NCBI GenBank assembly: GCA_009777485.1
Contig: WRLT01000012.1
Location: forward strand, 1 to 64,000
DNA length: 64,000 bases
Direction: 5' to 3'
DNA from: Bacillota bacterium
Lineage (GTDB): Bacteria; Bacillota; Clostridia; Christensenellales; Pumilibacteraceae
Shown here one piece after another: positions 29,834 through 38,519 of the stretch. Made by a program: the position numbers and the translations under genes. A model generated the notes under the pieces. It searched no databases and was not told where the DNA came from. It worked only from the letters and a program-made list of their open reading frames with translations. Every line of letters begins with the position of its first letter. Positions within the stretch are counted from its first letter, which is position 1.

Positions 29834-31029
29834 AAAAAAACCACAAATACGTTATTATACTGGGCGACGGAATGAGCGACTATGCAGACGAAAACGGGCA
29901 AACTCCGCTTACCCTTGCCCTAAAGCCTGCTATGGATATGTTAGCGGCAAAAGCGGAGGTAGGCTTAGTGCAGACTATTCCGTGCGGCATGAATCCAGGG
30001 TCTGATACCGCTAATTTGGCTGTTATGGGCTTTAACCCGCAGCAGTATTATTCGGGGCGTTCTCCGTTAGAAGCGCTTGCTATGGGCGTTACGCTTTCGC
30101 CGCACGACGTGTCGTACCGCCTTAATTTGGTAACGCTGTCCGATGAAGCCGATTACGCGCAAAAAACCATGCTAGATTATTCGGCAGGAGAAATTGCTAC
30201 TAAGGACGCGGCTAAGCTGATAGAATTATTGCGGCCGCATGTGCCGCAGCAGTACGAATTGTTTGCGGGCGTATCGTACCGCCATTGTATGGTAAAGCGC
30301 AACTCTTGCGCGCCCGACCTAAGCGAAACGTTTACGCCGCCGCACGATATTACGGGCAAAAAAATTGCAGACTTTTTGCCGCAAGGCGAAATTCGCGCGT
30401 TTATGGAAAAATCCGCCGAAGTTCTTACCTCTTCTGCAAATCCTACCCGCGCAAACTCCGCGTGGATTTGGGGCGCGGGAACTAAACCTGCCCTGCCTGA
30501 CTTTAAAGCAGCGCACGGGGTAAAGGGCGCGGTAATTTCGGCGGTAGATTTAATTAAAGGGATAGGAACAGCCGCAGGGCTTACCGTACTAAACGTAGAG
30601 GGCGCAACGGGTACGCTGCACACCAACTGGGACGGCAAATGCGCCGCCGCGCTAGACGCACTGCACGCGCATGATTTTGTGTTTATCCATATAGAGGCGG
30701 CGGACGAGTGCGGCCACCAAGGCGATAAAAAAGGAAAAATTCAAGCTATCGAGCTGCTTGATAAAAAAATTGTTTCCCCTATTTATAACGCCTTAACACA
30801 GCAAGACGCGCCGTTTTCTATACTGCTGCTGCCCGACCACGCCACGCCGCTATCCTTAAAAACGCACACCTGCGACCCCGTGCCGTATATATTGTATCAT
30901 TCAAATGTACCTTTTACTAGCGGCGTTTCGGTATATAGCGAAGCGTCCGCCCAAAAAACAGGCGTTTTAGTTAAACACGGCCACACCTTAATAAATCGGC
31001 TTTTGGGTGAAAAAGTTGACAATTCTTAA
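29830..31029 (+). CDS. apgM: Cofactor-independent phosphoglycerate mutase, archaeal type
   Basis: This 399-residue alkaline-phosphatase-superfamily enzyme interconverts 3- and 2-phosphoglycerate with metal ions and no 2,3-bisphosphoglycerate. The N-terminus VIILGDGMSDY gives the first metal Asp; GSDTANLAVMG carries the catalytic Ser; the C-terminal metal ligands sit in DECGHQGD and LLPDHATP. Length and motifs match ApgM rather than the 510-residue GpmI. AAGGA lies inside the end of the ATPase gene. The C-terminal coding part contains the promoter of the next gene. Confidence 0.9.
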   Translation: MKKNHKYVIILGDGMSDYADENGQTPLTLALKPAMDMLAAKAEVGLVQTIPCGMNPGSDTANLAVMGFNPQQYYSGRSPLEALAMGVTLSPHDVSYRLNLVTLSDEADYAQKTMLDYSAGEIATKDAAKLIELLRPHVPQQYELFAGVSYRHCMVKRNSCAPDLSETFTPPHDITGKKIADFLPQGEIRAFMEKSAEVLTSSANPTRANSAWIWGAGTKPALPDFKAAHGVKGAVISAVDLIKGIGTAAGLTVLNVEGATGTLHTNWDGKCAAALDALHAHDFVFIHIEAADECGHQGDKKGKIQAIELLDKKIVSPIYNALTQQDAPFSILLLPDHATPLSLKTHTCDPVPYILYHSNVPFTSGVSVYSEASAQKTGVLVKHGHTLINRLLGEKVDNS

Positions 31030-31044
31030 AAATGAATGTATACT
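31016..31044 (+). promoter_or_regulatory. Promoter for the lipoprotein at 31051
   Basis: TTGACA (31016-31021), 17 bases, TATACT (31039-31044). It overlaps the end of apgM and places the start point at or beside the ATG at 31051. Confidence 0.7.
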
Positions 31045-31050
31045 AGCGGC

Positions 31051-32310
31051 ATGCAAGGTGTAAGCAAATTTAAACAAAAGCTTGTTTTTATTGTGGCGGC
31101 GGCTGCGCTGATACTAAGCTGCTTAGTATTTTTCTCATGCGGTTTTGTAAAGGACGTTTCACACATTAAAGACGGTTTATGGATGTACAGCGGAAATACG
31201 CGCATGCGCACCAACGGGACTGAACAAGAAAACATTTTACAGGATGTTTCATCTTCCTCCGCAACCTATTTTCAAGATTATATATTTTTTACTTCGGAAA
31301 ACCGCCTTATTAAATACCATATAAAAAATAAAACGTCCGCCGCAATCTATGAGGCTGATACTTTTTTTAGTATACGGGCAGTTTTTGAAGGACGTGTCAT
31401 TCTTAGCAATCTTGATACCGTAGATTTTAACGGTACGCGTTTAGAAACCGTTTGCGAAAAAGCTACTATTTTTACCCCTTCTTTTATAGGGTATATCGAG
31501 AAAGACTCAACGCAATATTCGGGTATAATAATTATTCGTTCTAAACGCTACGCAGACAGCGAGTGGCAGCAAGCGCAGCTTAGCCTTCGTTGGTCAGATG
31601 CGGAGCACTTTAACCAAAATCATCACTTAATAACCGCAGGAGATTATTTTGATATTCGTTTTTATATAAATAACAGTAGGGGTTATTACTTTTGGCGGTA
31701 CGACCCGAAAATTAACACGCTTGCACATTTTAATGTTGAGTTTTTTGAGCATATATTTTTTACGGATGACCCTATTCCTAAGCAATACAACAAAGGATTG
31801 TTTATGTTTTATTCTAAAAGCGACTATTTTGTTTTAACTAAAAAATTAAATTTTTCAAACAACACACCCCCTAGCGAAAGGATTGATTTATATACAAAAA
31901 TTTATAAATATGCAAACGGACAATTCGAGGAAATCTTTGAGGTAAACGCTAAATGGAGAATTCATAACGTTTCGTTTTGGAATGATAAAGCCTATATTAC
32001 TATAAGCAAGCGCAAAAACGAAAAGAATACAAAAATATACCGCTTTGATTATGCAACCAAAAGCTTTAACAAAGCCAAAAGCCGCCGCAAAGACCCGCAC
32101 GCCCACATGCCGAGAAATTATGAAACCGGTGATGCCGTTCGATGCAATGATTATCTTTTTTATACGTCCGTTAATAATAACACGTGGTACGACTATATTA
32201 TTCGCTACGACATAAAAAAAGGAGAGGGCGGCTGGGTACAACAGCGACATGTTCGGGCACCCGATCCTAACTCTAAGGAACTAAGTTTTAATACGGTAAA
32301 AGCCTATTAA
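31051..32310 (+). CDS. Hypothetical lipoprotein, beta-propeller-like
   Basis: The 419-residue product has a signal sequence with a lipobox-like FFSC (Cys about 30). The start at 31051 is preferred to an ATG five codons earlier because the latter would lie within the promoter. The mature part has repeated blocks of the type 'YF-DYIFFTSENRLIKYHIKN' and 'YKYANGQFEEIFE', suggesting a beta-propeller such as DUF5050-like surface proteins. No catalytic motif seen. It is likely transcribed separately from apgM. Product function unknown. Confidence 0.75.
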   Translation: MQGVSKFKQKLVFIVAAAALILSCLVFFSCGFVKDVSHIKDGLWMYSGNTRMRTNGTEQENILQDVSSSSATYFQDYIFFTSENRLIKYHIKNKTSAAIYEADTFFSIRAVFEGRVILSNLDTVDFNGTRLETVCEKATIFTPSFIGYIEKDSTQYSGIIIIRSKRYADSEWQQAQLSLRWSDAEHFNQNHHLITAGDYFDIRFYINNSRGYYFWRYDPKINTLAHFNVEFFEHIFFTDDPIPKQYNKGLFMFYSKSDYFVLTKKLNFSNNTPPSERIDLYTKIYKYANGQFEEIFEVNAKWRIHNVSFWNDKAYITISKRKNEKNTKIYRFDYATKSFNKAKSRRKDPHAHMPRNYETGDAVRCNDYLFYTSVNNNTWYDYIIRYDIKKGEGGWVQQRHVRAPDPNSKELSFNTVKAY

Positions 32311-32346
32311 AATATTTTTCTTAATCATATTTTAATGAGTTTCTGC

Positions 32347-32375
32347 TTGTTTTCTAATACTATGTATTGTATAGT
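32347..32375 (+). promoter_or_regulatory. Promoter of the serine hydrolase
   Basis: TTGTTT (32347-32352), 17 bases, TATAGT (32370-32375). An 8-bp inverted repeat (32356-32363 and 32371-32378) spans spacer and -10. Confidence 0.55.
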
Positions 32376-32385
32376 ATTAGGTATA

Positions 32386-32413
32386 ACGATGTATGCAAAA
32401 CGCGGTACATCGT
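32386..32413 (+). promoter_or_regulatory. 5' leader hairpin next to the RBS
   Basis: ACGATGTA (32386-32393) pairs with TACATCGT (32406-32413), a perfect 8-bp stem with 12-base loop. It begins about four bases into the predicted mRNA and ends one base before the AAGGAG (32415-32420), so it could tune translation or stability. Confidence 0.45.
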
Positions 32414-32429
32414 CAAGGAGAAACATTTT

Positions 32430-33926
32430 ATGAAAGCAGCAAAATTACTAACGGTTATACTGGCGGCATTGTTGTTGTGCGCGTTTACCGCGCCCGCGCA
32501 AGCCGCCTCCCCTACGCTAAGCGGCACAAATAAGGATATCGCAAGCTATATAGCCGAATCCGCGCAAAAAAGCGACGTGCCTGGGATTGCGGCGGGCATT
32601 TTAACCGAAAGCGAAACCGAATTTTATACTTACGGCTATGCCGACCGCAAAAATCAAATCCCCGTAAGCGATACCACGTATTTTGAATTAGGTTCGGTTA
32701 GCAAATCGTATACGGCTTTGGCAATACTGCTGTTAGACGAACGCGGCGCATTAAGCTTATCCGACCCTATAACTAAGTATATTCCGTGGCTAAGCTTTAC
32801 CTTTGAGGGCAGCCCCGTAGATATGGAAAAGCTAACCGTTGCAAGTATCCTCTACCATACAAGCGGCTTAACCAATCAATCGCACATTAAACTGGTTTTA
32901 TTAGAGGGCAGCGGCAATATGCACGAGAAAAACGTGCGCGCGCTAAACGGCGCGGAGTTAGATTTTGAACCGCTGTCGCGCTACGAATACGGAACAGCCA
33001 ACTACAACATACTGGGCTATTTAATTGAGGTTGTATCTAAACAAAGCTATGAGGAATTTTTAAAAACCCAAATTTTAATTCCGTTGGGGCTAGACAAAAA
33101 TACGTTTGTGCAAAAAGAGGATATCCCCGTAGGACAAATGTCTGTGGGACATAAGCCCTCATTTTTAAAATCGCGCTCCTTTAAAACTCCGCAAGCTATG
33201 TATGAGGGTAACAAGCCCGCAGGGCATATCATTGCTAGCGCACAGGGCGTTATAGAGTGGCTTAAAATTCAATTAGGCATTACCTATATATCGGATGAGT
33301 GGAGTGCGCTGATTGCAAAATCGCAAGCCCCCGACAAAAGTGTTGCGGCGGTAGACGGCTTTTATTACGCGGCGGGCTGGCTGGTTAGCGAGGACGGAAA
33401 AATGCTGTACCACGACGGCGAAATCCCTAACTTTACGGCGCGGGTGTCGTTCTTCCCCGATACGCAAACGGCTGTGTGCGTGCTGCTTAACAGCACCTCT
33501 GCGGATTTTATCGCGCTTTCTAACGGCATAGCAGCCATTTTAGACGGCGGCGCACCCGCGCTTGCGGGCGGTTCGCTGTACGCGCTGTTAGATAAAATAG
33601 CCGTTTACGCAAGCATCGTTTTAGCGATTGTATTATTGATACTGCTGATAATGCTTGTTAAACGCATTAAAAAAATTCGGCGCGGCGCGGCTAAAATAAA
33701 AAAGCCGTCTATCAAGGGCTTTATCCTTTTAGCGGCTATGCTAGGGCTTGCGGCGGCAGCAATATTTGCAACGATAATCTTCCCCTCGCTGTTCGGCTTA
33801 TACTGGGGCGGCTTATTCAACGCGTTTGTTTCGCCCGCCGTACCCACCGCACTTGCCCTACTATGCGGCGTTAGCGTAGTGCTATTTGCGCATACATTAA
33901 CGGCGGTTTCGTCTAAAAAAATCTAA
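32430..33926 (+). CDS. Beta-lactamase-fold serine hydrolase with C-terminal membrane helices
   Basis: The 498-residue protein starts at the ATG with AAGGAG ten bases upstream and has a cleavable signal peptide (ending AQA-A). The class C beta-lactamase/PBP4* domain shows the nucleophile in GSVSKSYTA, the YxN motif in ANYN and the third motif as HDG in YHDGEIPNF. Three or four transmembrane helices follow (about 405-495), so the catalytic domain is membrane-tethered outside. Relatives are D-aminopeptidases, esterases or peptidoglycan hydrolases and seldom give resistance; the substrate is unknown. Confidence 0.9.
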   Translation: MKAAKLLTVILAALLLCAFTAPAQAASPTLSGTNKDIASYIAESAQKSDVPGIAAGILTESETEFYTYGYADRKNQIPVSDTTYFELGSVSKSYTALAILLLDERGALSLSDPITKYIPWLSFTFEGSPVDMEKLTVASILYHTSGLTNQSHIKLVLLEGSGNMHEKNVRALNGAELDFEPLSRYEYGTANYNILGYLIEVVSKQSYEEFLKTQILIPLGLDKNTFVQKEDIPVGQMSVGHKPSFLKSRSFKTPQAMYEGNKPAGHIIASAQGVIEWLKIQLGITYISDEWSALIAKSQAPDKSVAAVDGFYYAAGWLVSEDGKMLYHDGEIPNFTARVSFFPDTQTAVCVLLNSTSADFIALSNGIAAILDGGAPALAGGSLYALLDKIAVYASIVLAIVLLILLIMLVKRIKKIRRGAAKIKKPSIKGFILLAAMLGLAAAAIFATIIFPSLFGLYWGGLFNAFVSPAVPTALALLCGVSVVLFAHTLTAVSSKKI

Positions 33927-33935
33927 TTCCAACAC

Positions 33936-34123
33936 AAATAATAAGCAATATTACCTAATACTATCAACGATATATTCGAAGATAATCGACAAACTAAGCA
34001 CGCCTATTCCAATTAGCACCCAAGCTACAATACGGACTGGGCCCTCATCGTTATAAAGCAACAATATACCTCCGACTACTGCGGCAATGACTCCGACACA
34101 AATTGAAATAATAAGCAATATTA
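33936..34123. repeat. 18-bp direct repeat pair flanking the small membrane gene
   Basis: The identical 18-mer AAATAATAAGCAATATTA occurs at 33936-33953 and 34106-34123, once over the stop of the small membrane gene and once within its start region. It might reflect a short duplication by slippage or an integrated fragment. Confidence 0.5.
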
Positions 34124-34142
34124 TCCTTTTTTTACGTCGCAT
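33951..34142 (-). CDS. Small two-helix membrane protein
   Basis: The 63-residue product has a basic N-terminus (MRRKKR) and two hydrophobic segments separated by a short polar turn (LYNDEGPVRI). It starts within the end of the exonuclease gene (22-base overlap), with AAGGA nine bases before the ATG, so it would be translated from the same mRNA. No family recognised. The overlap, RBS and good transmembrane pattern support it as real. Confidence 0.6.
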   Translation of the reverse strand: MRRKKRIILLIISICVGVIAAVVGGILLLYNDEGPVRIVAWVLIGIGVLSLSIIFEYIVDSIR

Positions 34143-35395
34143 ACTCCTGGTTCCTTTTCCGTTTGTTCTTGAATAAACGCAGTAAATTCTTCCGCCGTTA
34201 ATACTTTTTGACGGCGGCTTTTTCTGTATGCGCGCACGCGGCTGTCGGATTTGTTTTTGATATCCGTATGCGCCGCAACGATAAAAAACGCCGCCTCTGC
34301 TACTTCAAAGCAAATGCGTCCGCCGTTTTGCACAATACCATCTAACAGCGGTTCTAGTTTTTCGCTTCTTTCTACCGATTTAGAAAACGCAACGCCCCTG
34401 CCGTTTAAAACGCCGTCCTTACATAATCCCGCATATGCCTCAGAGTAATACTGCTGTATGGTGATGGGCTTGTTTTTGGCGTCGCGTATGCGTTTAGGCC
34501 TAAAATCGAATTTTTCAAACGGCAAGCCCATCTGCCGCACCACCGTGCGCAGCAGCGTGATTTTAGGGTCGGCGGTAAGCAATAGATTGTTGGTTACCAC
34601 AAACTCTGCCGAATACGGCGTAGACGCAAACGAACAGCCCCTTTGTATAAGCGCGTCTAAAAGCGGCGATAAATCCTGTTCGGCTAAAATATTAGGCTCG
34701 AAATAATAGCGGCTTGCAGGCTCGGTGATAGCGCGCCCTTTAAAAAACGCTAAGTTGTATAAATCGGTTTTGCGCTTTTTTTCTTGCGGGCTGTCAGCCG
34801 TCGCACCTTTATACATCAGTCCGTTTTCTACGCGTGAGGGCTCTATGCCGTGCTGAACTAAAAATCCGCAGATATCCCCTTGCGTGATTTTATTAGCCGC
34901 CTCCATAGCGGCGCGCGCGTCTTCTAGGGGGTCGTGCGCGGTAAACTCTATGCCAAATTCGTCTGCTATCTTAGTTAAACTGCGCTGACCGCCCCCGTGC
35001 GCTGCGTTATATAAAAGGTTGGTATCTACATAATCAAACGGCGGTGCTTTGATACGGTAGCGGTGGCACGCGTCAATTAACATTTTAGCGTCGTTATCAA
35101 ACGCATGCCCTATAACCAGCGTGTCGGCGTCTAGCAGACATAATAGCTTATCGGCAACGTCCCCGAACAGCTTTTCTTGCCTGATTTCTGCGCCGCTGAA
35201 CGGAAACTTTATATCGCGCCCGATAAATCGGTGGCGGATTACGGGATTCACGCGGATATCAAAAGCGGTAATCGGTGCAAAGTGCGCATCGGTAACTACA
35301 ACACCCGCCCAGCAAATACTCCAATAGTACATCGTGTTGTACAATTCAAAGTCTAACGAAACGATTTTTTTGTATTTTTTAATCTCTGCATCCAT
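34121..35395 (-). CDS. DnaQ-like 3'-5' exonuclease with BRCT-like C-terminus
   Basis: The 424-residue protein begins with a DEDDh exonuclease: Exo I SLDFELYN (Asp15, Glu17), Exo II IGHAFDNDAKML and Exo III HDPLEDARAAME. The C-terminal region (about 290-400; GVAFSKSVERSEKLEPLLDGIVQNGG) resembles a BRCT domain, a pairing known among clostridial DNA polymerase III epsilon-like proteins. It lacks polymerase domains, so it is not PolC. A separate promoter precedes it. A repair or proofreading role is likely but the partner is unknown. Confidence 0.85.
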   Translation of the reverse strand: MDAEIKKYKKIVSLDFELYNTMYYWSICWAGVVVTDAHFAPITAFDIRVNPVIRHRFIGRDIKFPFSGAEIRQEKLFGDVADKLLCLLDADTLVIGHAFDNDAKMLIDACHRYRIKAPPFDYVDTNLLYNAAHGGGQRSLTKIADEFGIEFTAHDPLEDARAAMEAANKITQGDICGFLVQHGIEPSRVENGLMYKGATADSPQEKKRKTDLYNLAFFKGRAITEPASRYYFEPNILAEQDLSPLLDALIQRGCSFASTPYSAEFVVTNNLLLTADPKITLLRTVVRQMGLPFEKFDFRPKRIRDAKNKPITIQQYYSEAYAGLCKDGVLNGRGVAFSKSVERSEKLEPLLDGIVQNGGRICFEVAEAAFFIVAAHTDIKNKSDSRVRAYRKSRRQKVLTAEEFTAFIQEQTEKEPGVCDVKKG

Positions 35396-35442
35396 ATAAA
35401 CGCCCGACGCTTACCGTATAAAGCAAGCCGTCCGTTGGTACA

Positions 35443-35471
35443 AGTATACCGCATAATCGGATAAAAGGCAA
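35443..35471 (-). promoter_or_regulatory. Promoter of the exonuclease gene
   Basis: Minus-strand TTGCCT (35471-35466), 17 bases, TATACT (35448-35443). The leader is about 40 bases without an obvious RBS. Confidence 0.6.
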
Positions 35472-35514
35472 ATGTTTTTGCGGTTATGACATGGAGGTGC
35501 TTTTACCGCGTGTT

Positions 35515-36294
35515 TTACAGCGGCAAATCTTTTTTCTTAAAATACCATATTCCTGCGGTATAGCAGCCCGCCCCCACTGCAAATAAGATGATAAACTGCC
35601 AAATTAAATTCGTACTGTACGCCATAATATCGGAAACGCTGAACAAGGTATTAAGCGACAGGTATTTGAATAATTCCATAAATTCCGCCATTCCCGAAAA
35701 GCCCGCCAGCATATTAAACAGAAAAAACAATACGGGAATGCCCGCGCCCATCAATAACGATTTAGACGATACATTAAATAAACAAGAGGCTAAAAACGAA
35801 ATACCGCTTATGCTTAGGAAAAATAAAACGATTCCTAAGTTTAGCAGCATAAAGCCGCCGATTGCTATGTTTAGGCCCGTTGCGCCGATTACGGCAAGCC
35901 CGACACCCATAACCACGCTAAACATAGCGGCTATCGAACCGAATAAATACACCGCCTGCGTTACGGATACTTGATTTCGTTTAACGGGCCTGGACATAAG
36001 CACCGCCATAGACCCGTTATCTATTTGTGCGGCGATTAGCTTGTTGGCTGTAATGATTACATAAATCATGCCCAGCAGCATAGCAAACATCGTATAAAAT
36101 TGCTCTAATACCAAATTGATGCTCATACCGCCCCCGCCGCCGCCGTTTGGACGGCCGCCGATATCGGGGTTATTTATAACGCTGTTGGTCATAACCAGCA
36201 GCAGTACCAGCATGACGGTTAAGGCCGCCGTAATGCCCAGCCAAAGCTTATAGTTGTCTTTTATGGTTTTTTTAAATAACGGTTTAGAAAACAT
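35515..36294 (-). CDS. ABC-2 type transporter permease
   Basis: The 259-residue protein has six predicted transmembrane helices, a Gly-rich external loop near residue 50 (RPNGGGGGGM) and the LMSRPVKRNQV cytoplasmic segment typical of ABC-2 permeases. Its ATG overlaps the stop of the ATPase gene (TAATG), so it is the coupled membrane half of that exporter. The permease class exports drugs, lipids or peptides; the cargo is not readable. Confidence 0.9.
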   Translation of the reverse strand: MFSKPLFKKTIKDNYKLWLGITAALTVMLVLLLVMTNSVINNPDIGGRPNGGGGGGMSINLVLEQFYTMFAMLLGMIYVIITANKLIAAQIDNGSMAVLMSRPVKRNQVSVTQAVYLFGSIAAMFSVVMGVGLAVIGATGLNIAIGGFMLLNLGIVLFFLSISGISFLASCLFNVSSKSLLMGAGIPVLFFLFNMLAGFSGMAEFMELFKYLSLNTLFSVSDIMAYSTNLIWQFIILFAVGAGCYTAGIWYFKKKDLPL

Positions 36295-37205
36295 TATACT
36301 GCACCTCCGCTGCTTTGGGTAGAATAAAATTTCATAAAGTGCTGTTCTAGGGTAAGCTTAGTTTCGGATAGATATTCGATTTCATAAGCCGAAAGAGTTT
36401 TTAATAAGCCCTTTATTTGAGCATCAAGAACGGTTATCCGCACTCTGTTTTTTTCGTGGTTGATTTCGGCAAAGTTTAGCTTTTCGTTTGCTATGCGGCG
36501 GCTTTCGCCGTCTTTTGAAAACTTAACCTTAAAGGTTTTAAATTTAGGACGCTTAATTTCGTCCATATGAAAAGAGGTTACTATTTCGCCTTGCTTGATA
36601 ATCGCTACCCTGTCGCAGGTTTTTTCTACCTCCGAAAATATGTGTGAGGATAGCAGTATGGTTTTGCCCTCCGCTTTTTGCCGCCTAAGCAATTCGGTAA
36701 AGGTATCCTGCATAAGCGGGTCTAAACCGCTGGACGGCTCGTCTAAAATTAAAATTTTGGGGTCGTGCAGAAACGCGCAAGCGATGCCGATTTTTTGCTT
36801 CATGCCTTTGGACATTCTTTTTACATTAGCGGCGGCGTTTTTAAGCTGTAACAAGTCCAGCACTTCTTTGGCTTTATCCAAATTTTTCGCGCCGCTTAAT
36901 TCGCCCAGCCATTTAATAATATCCATGCCCGTCATTTTTTCGGGAAAGGCGATTTCACCAGGAATATAGCCTATGTCGCGGTTTGTGTTGTGCGCGTTGC
37001 CCCACGTTTCTATTCCGTTGACATAGGTCTTTCCGCTGTCGGGCTTAATAAAGCCCAGTATATGACGGATGGTGGTGGTTTTGCCCGCCCCGTTAGGGCC
37101 TAAAAAACCAAACACCTCGCCTTGATTAATCTCAAACGACACACCGAACACGCCGCGCCTGTCGCCGTAATCCTTAGTTAAATTTTCTACTTGTATAACG
37201 GACAC
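36294..37205 (-). CDS. ABC transporter ATP-binding protein
   Basis: The 303-residue ATPase has Walker A GPNGAGKTTT, signature RMSKGMKQKIG, Walker B ILILDEPSSGLDPLM and the switch His in LLSSHIFSEVEK. After residue 215 there is the usual C-terminal extension of the drug/antibiotic-export subfamily. GTG start with AGGAG eight bases upstream. Middle gene of a MarR-ATPase-permease operon. A GC-rich stem (37280-37287/37295-37302) in the gap after marR has one mismatch and could attenuate. Confidence 0.93.
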   Translation of the reverse strand: MSVIQVENLTKDYGDRRGVFGVSFEINQGEVFGFLGPNGAGKTTTIRHILGFIKPDSGKTYVNGIETWGNAHNTNRDIGYIPGEIAFPEKMTGMDIIKWLGELSGAKNLDKAKEVLDLLQLKNAAANVKRMSKGMKQKIGIACAFLHDPKILILDEPSSGLDPLMQDTFTELLRRQKAEGKTILLSSHIFSEVEKTCDRVAIIKQGEIVTSFHMDEIKRPKFKTFKVKFSKDGESRRIANEKLNFAEINHEKNRVRITVLDAQIKGLLKTLSAYEIEYLSETKLTLEQHFMKFYSTQSSGGAV

Positions 37206-37325
37206 TGGTTTTCTCCTTTTAACTTTATTTAGCTTTGTGTGTTGATATACTTTTACTACAAGGTAATCGGGTAATTTTTACGGCCGCAATTTTGGCAGCC
37301 GTTAAGGAAACACGGAATACATTTT

Positions 37326-37757
37326 TTAGTTATTTAGTTGCAGCATGGCATCGGCAATTTTTCCCATAATGCGGGTGTATTCTTTTGCGTCCTGCTCTCC
37401 TAACAAAGTAAGCATGTTTGTGATGTCGGCTAAAATTTTGTTTATTTGCTGCTGCGCGGCTTCTTTTCCTTTTTGGGTCAGCTTAACTAAAATTCTGCGT
37501 CGGTCGCTTACGTCTATTGAACGGCTTATCAAGGCTTTTTTTTCTAGGCTGTTTAGGGTTAAGGCTATCCGTGAGGTGCTAATGCCCGTAGCCGCGCTTA
37601 ACTCGCTAGGCAGCACCTCTCCCGTGCTTTTTTGGTTGATATAATACAGTACAAAAACCTCTCCCCTGATATCGTCTTCTATATTTTTAATATGCTTAGC
37701 CTTATGTATCGAAACCATTTTTTGCATCAATTCGTGCGCAAGCTTTTGATAATCCAA
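37326..37757 (-). CDS. MarR-family transcriptional regulator
   Basis: The 143-residue protein has the winged helix of MarR (ELSAATGISTSRIALTLNSLEKKALISRSIDVSDRRRILVKLTQKG), including the wing DRRR-V-LT motif, flanked by dimerisation helices. TTG start with GGAGG eight bases upstream. As first gene before the ABC exporter, it probably represses its own operon and responds to a compound that the exporter removes. Confidence 0.92.
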   Translation of the reverse strand: MDYQKLAHELMQKMVSIHKAKHIKNIEDDIRGEVFVLYYINQKSTGEVLPSELSAATGISTSRIALTLNSLEKKALISRSIDVSDRRRILVKLTQKGKEAAQQQINKILADITNMLTLLGEQDAKEYTRIMGKIADAMLQLNN

Positions 37758-37793
37758 TTGTCTAACCTCCGTTAATTACTTGTACTAAAAGCA

Positions 37794-37822
37794 ATATAAC
37801 ACACAGCCCTAAACCGTGTCAA
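37794..37822 (-). promoter_or_regulatory. marR-ABC operon promoter
   Basis: Minus-strand TTGACA (37822-37817), 17 bases, TTATAT (37799-37794). An imperfect palindrome (TTACTTGTACTAA, 37775-37787) lies between it and the start codon, and a perfect one (TGTAAGTACTTACA) is at 37864-37877; either may be the MarR site. Confidence 0.65.
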
Positions 37823-37880
37823 GCATTTTTAACAAAGTTTTTTAAAAAATTTTTCAGCGTTTATGTAAGTACTTACAAAG

Positions 37881-38468
37881 CTATATAATCCGCGTAATTT
37901 CTTGAGTTGCCCAAAGCATGGTCATTAAGTCCGTCTGTTTTCTTTCGGAATAAAAGCAAATATAAGCCTGTACCAAATAATACTCTGTATCGCTGTTTTC
38001 TAATTCAAAATGCTCCCACCACAACATGGAGTCGTCTATGGTAAAGCTGTCTGTTCTAGAATACCGTGCGCCCGCAGGCATCGTAAAGTTCCGCCAGTAG
38101 GGGTCGTCTGGGTGGACGTTGGGAACAATGCGTCCACCAAGTCCACTCCAAGTAGTTCCGTTTGTATCTTTGCCAGTCGGAATCAGTGCAGTTTCTACAA
38201 TTCTGTCAAGCGGATTTGCAGGAAGGCTTTGGCCGCCCCAACCCCATAAATAATCCCACATATCTATACGTTTATCGGAAATATTTTCTAACGTTACGGT
38301 AACTTGCACCGTATCGCCAAGCCCCAGTTCGTCTTTATCCACGCTGACGGTAAGAATAAGGGCGTCTTTTGGATTAATTTTTGGCCCGTCTTTTTCGCAA
38401 GCAGAAAAAACCGCTACACTCAACATAAGCAAAACTAACACTAAGCACCATTTTTTTATGGTTTTCAT
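37881..38468 (-). CDS. Hypothetical lipoprotein with Ig-like/BsuPI-type fold
   Basis: The 195-residue product starts at the ATG at 38468, close after AAGGA, with lipobox VFSAC. The mature part opens with ILTVSVDKDELGLGDTVQVTVTLENISDKRID, the pattern of an Ig-like proteinase-inhibitor (BsuPI) or related beta-sandwich, and is rich in Trp. No catalytic motif. It lies after a foldback repeat and ends just before the marR promoter. Function unknown. Confidence 0.75.
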   Translation of the reverse strand: MKTIKKWCLVLVLLMLSVAVFSACEKDGPKINPKDALILTVSVDKDELGLGDTVQVTVTLENISDKRIDMWDYLWGWGGQSLPANPLDRIVETALIPTGKDTNGTTWSGLGGRIVPNVHPDDPYWRNFTMPAGARYSRTDSFTIDDSMLWWEHFELENSDTEYYLVQAYICFYSERKQTDLMTMLWATQEITRII

Positions 38469-38483
38469 AATATCCTTTTCCTC

Positions 38484-38512
38484 CGTATAAAAATTTTTCT
38501 TACAAACGGCAA
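38484..38512 (-). promoter_or_regulatory. Promoter of the lipoprotein at 38468
   Basis: Minus-strand TTGCCG (38512-38507), 17 bases, TATACG (38489-38484), directly beside the foldback, leaving a leader of about ten bases containing the AAGGA. Confidence 0.45.
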
Positions 38513-38519
38513 ACACTGT

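Noticed and set aside
32430-33926. Resistance beta-lactamase
   Set aside because: The motifs are those of the general class C/PBP4* hydrolase group with C-terminal membrane helices; nothing shows beta-lactam hydrolysis.
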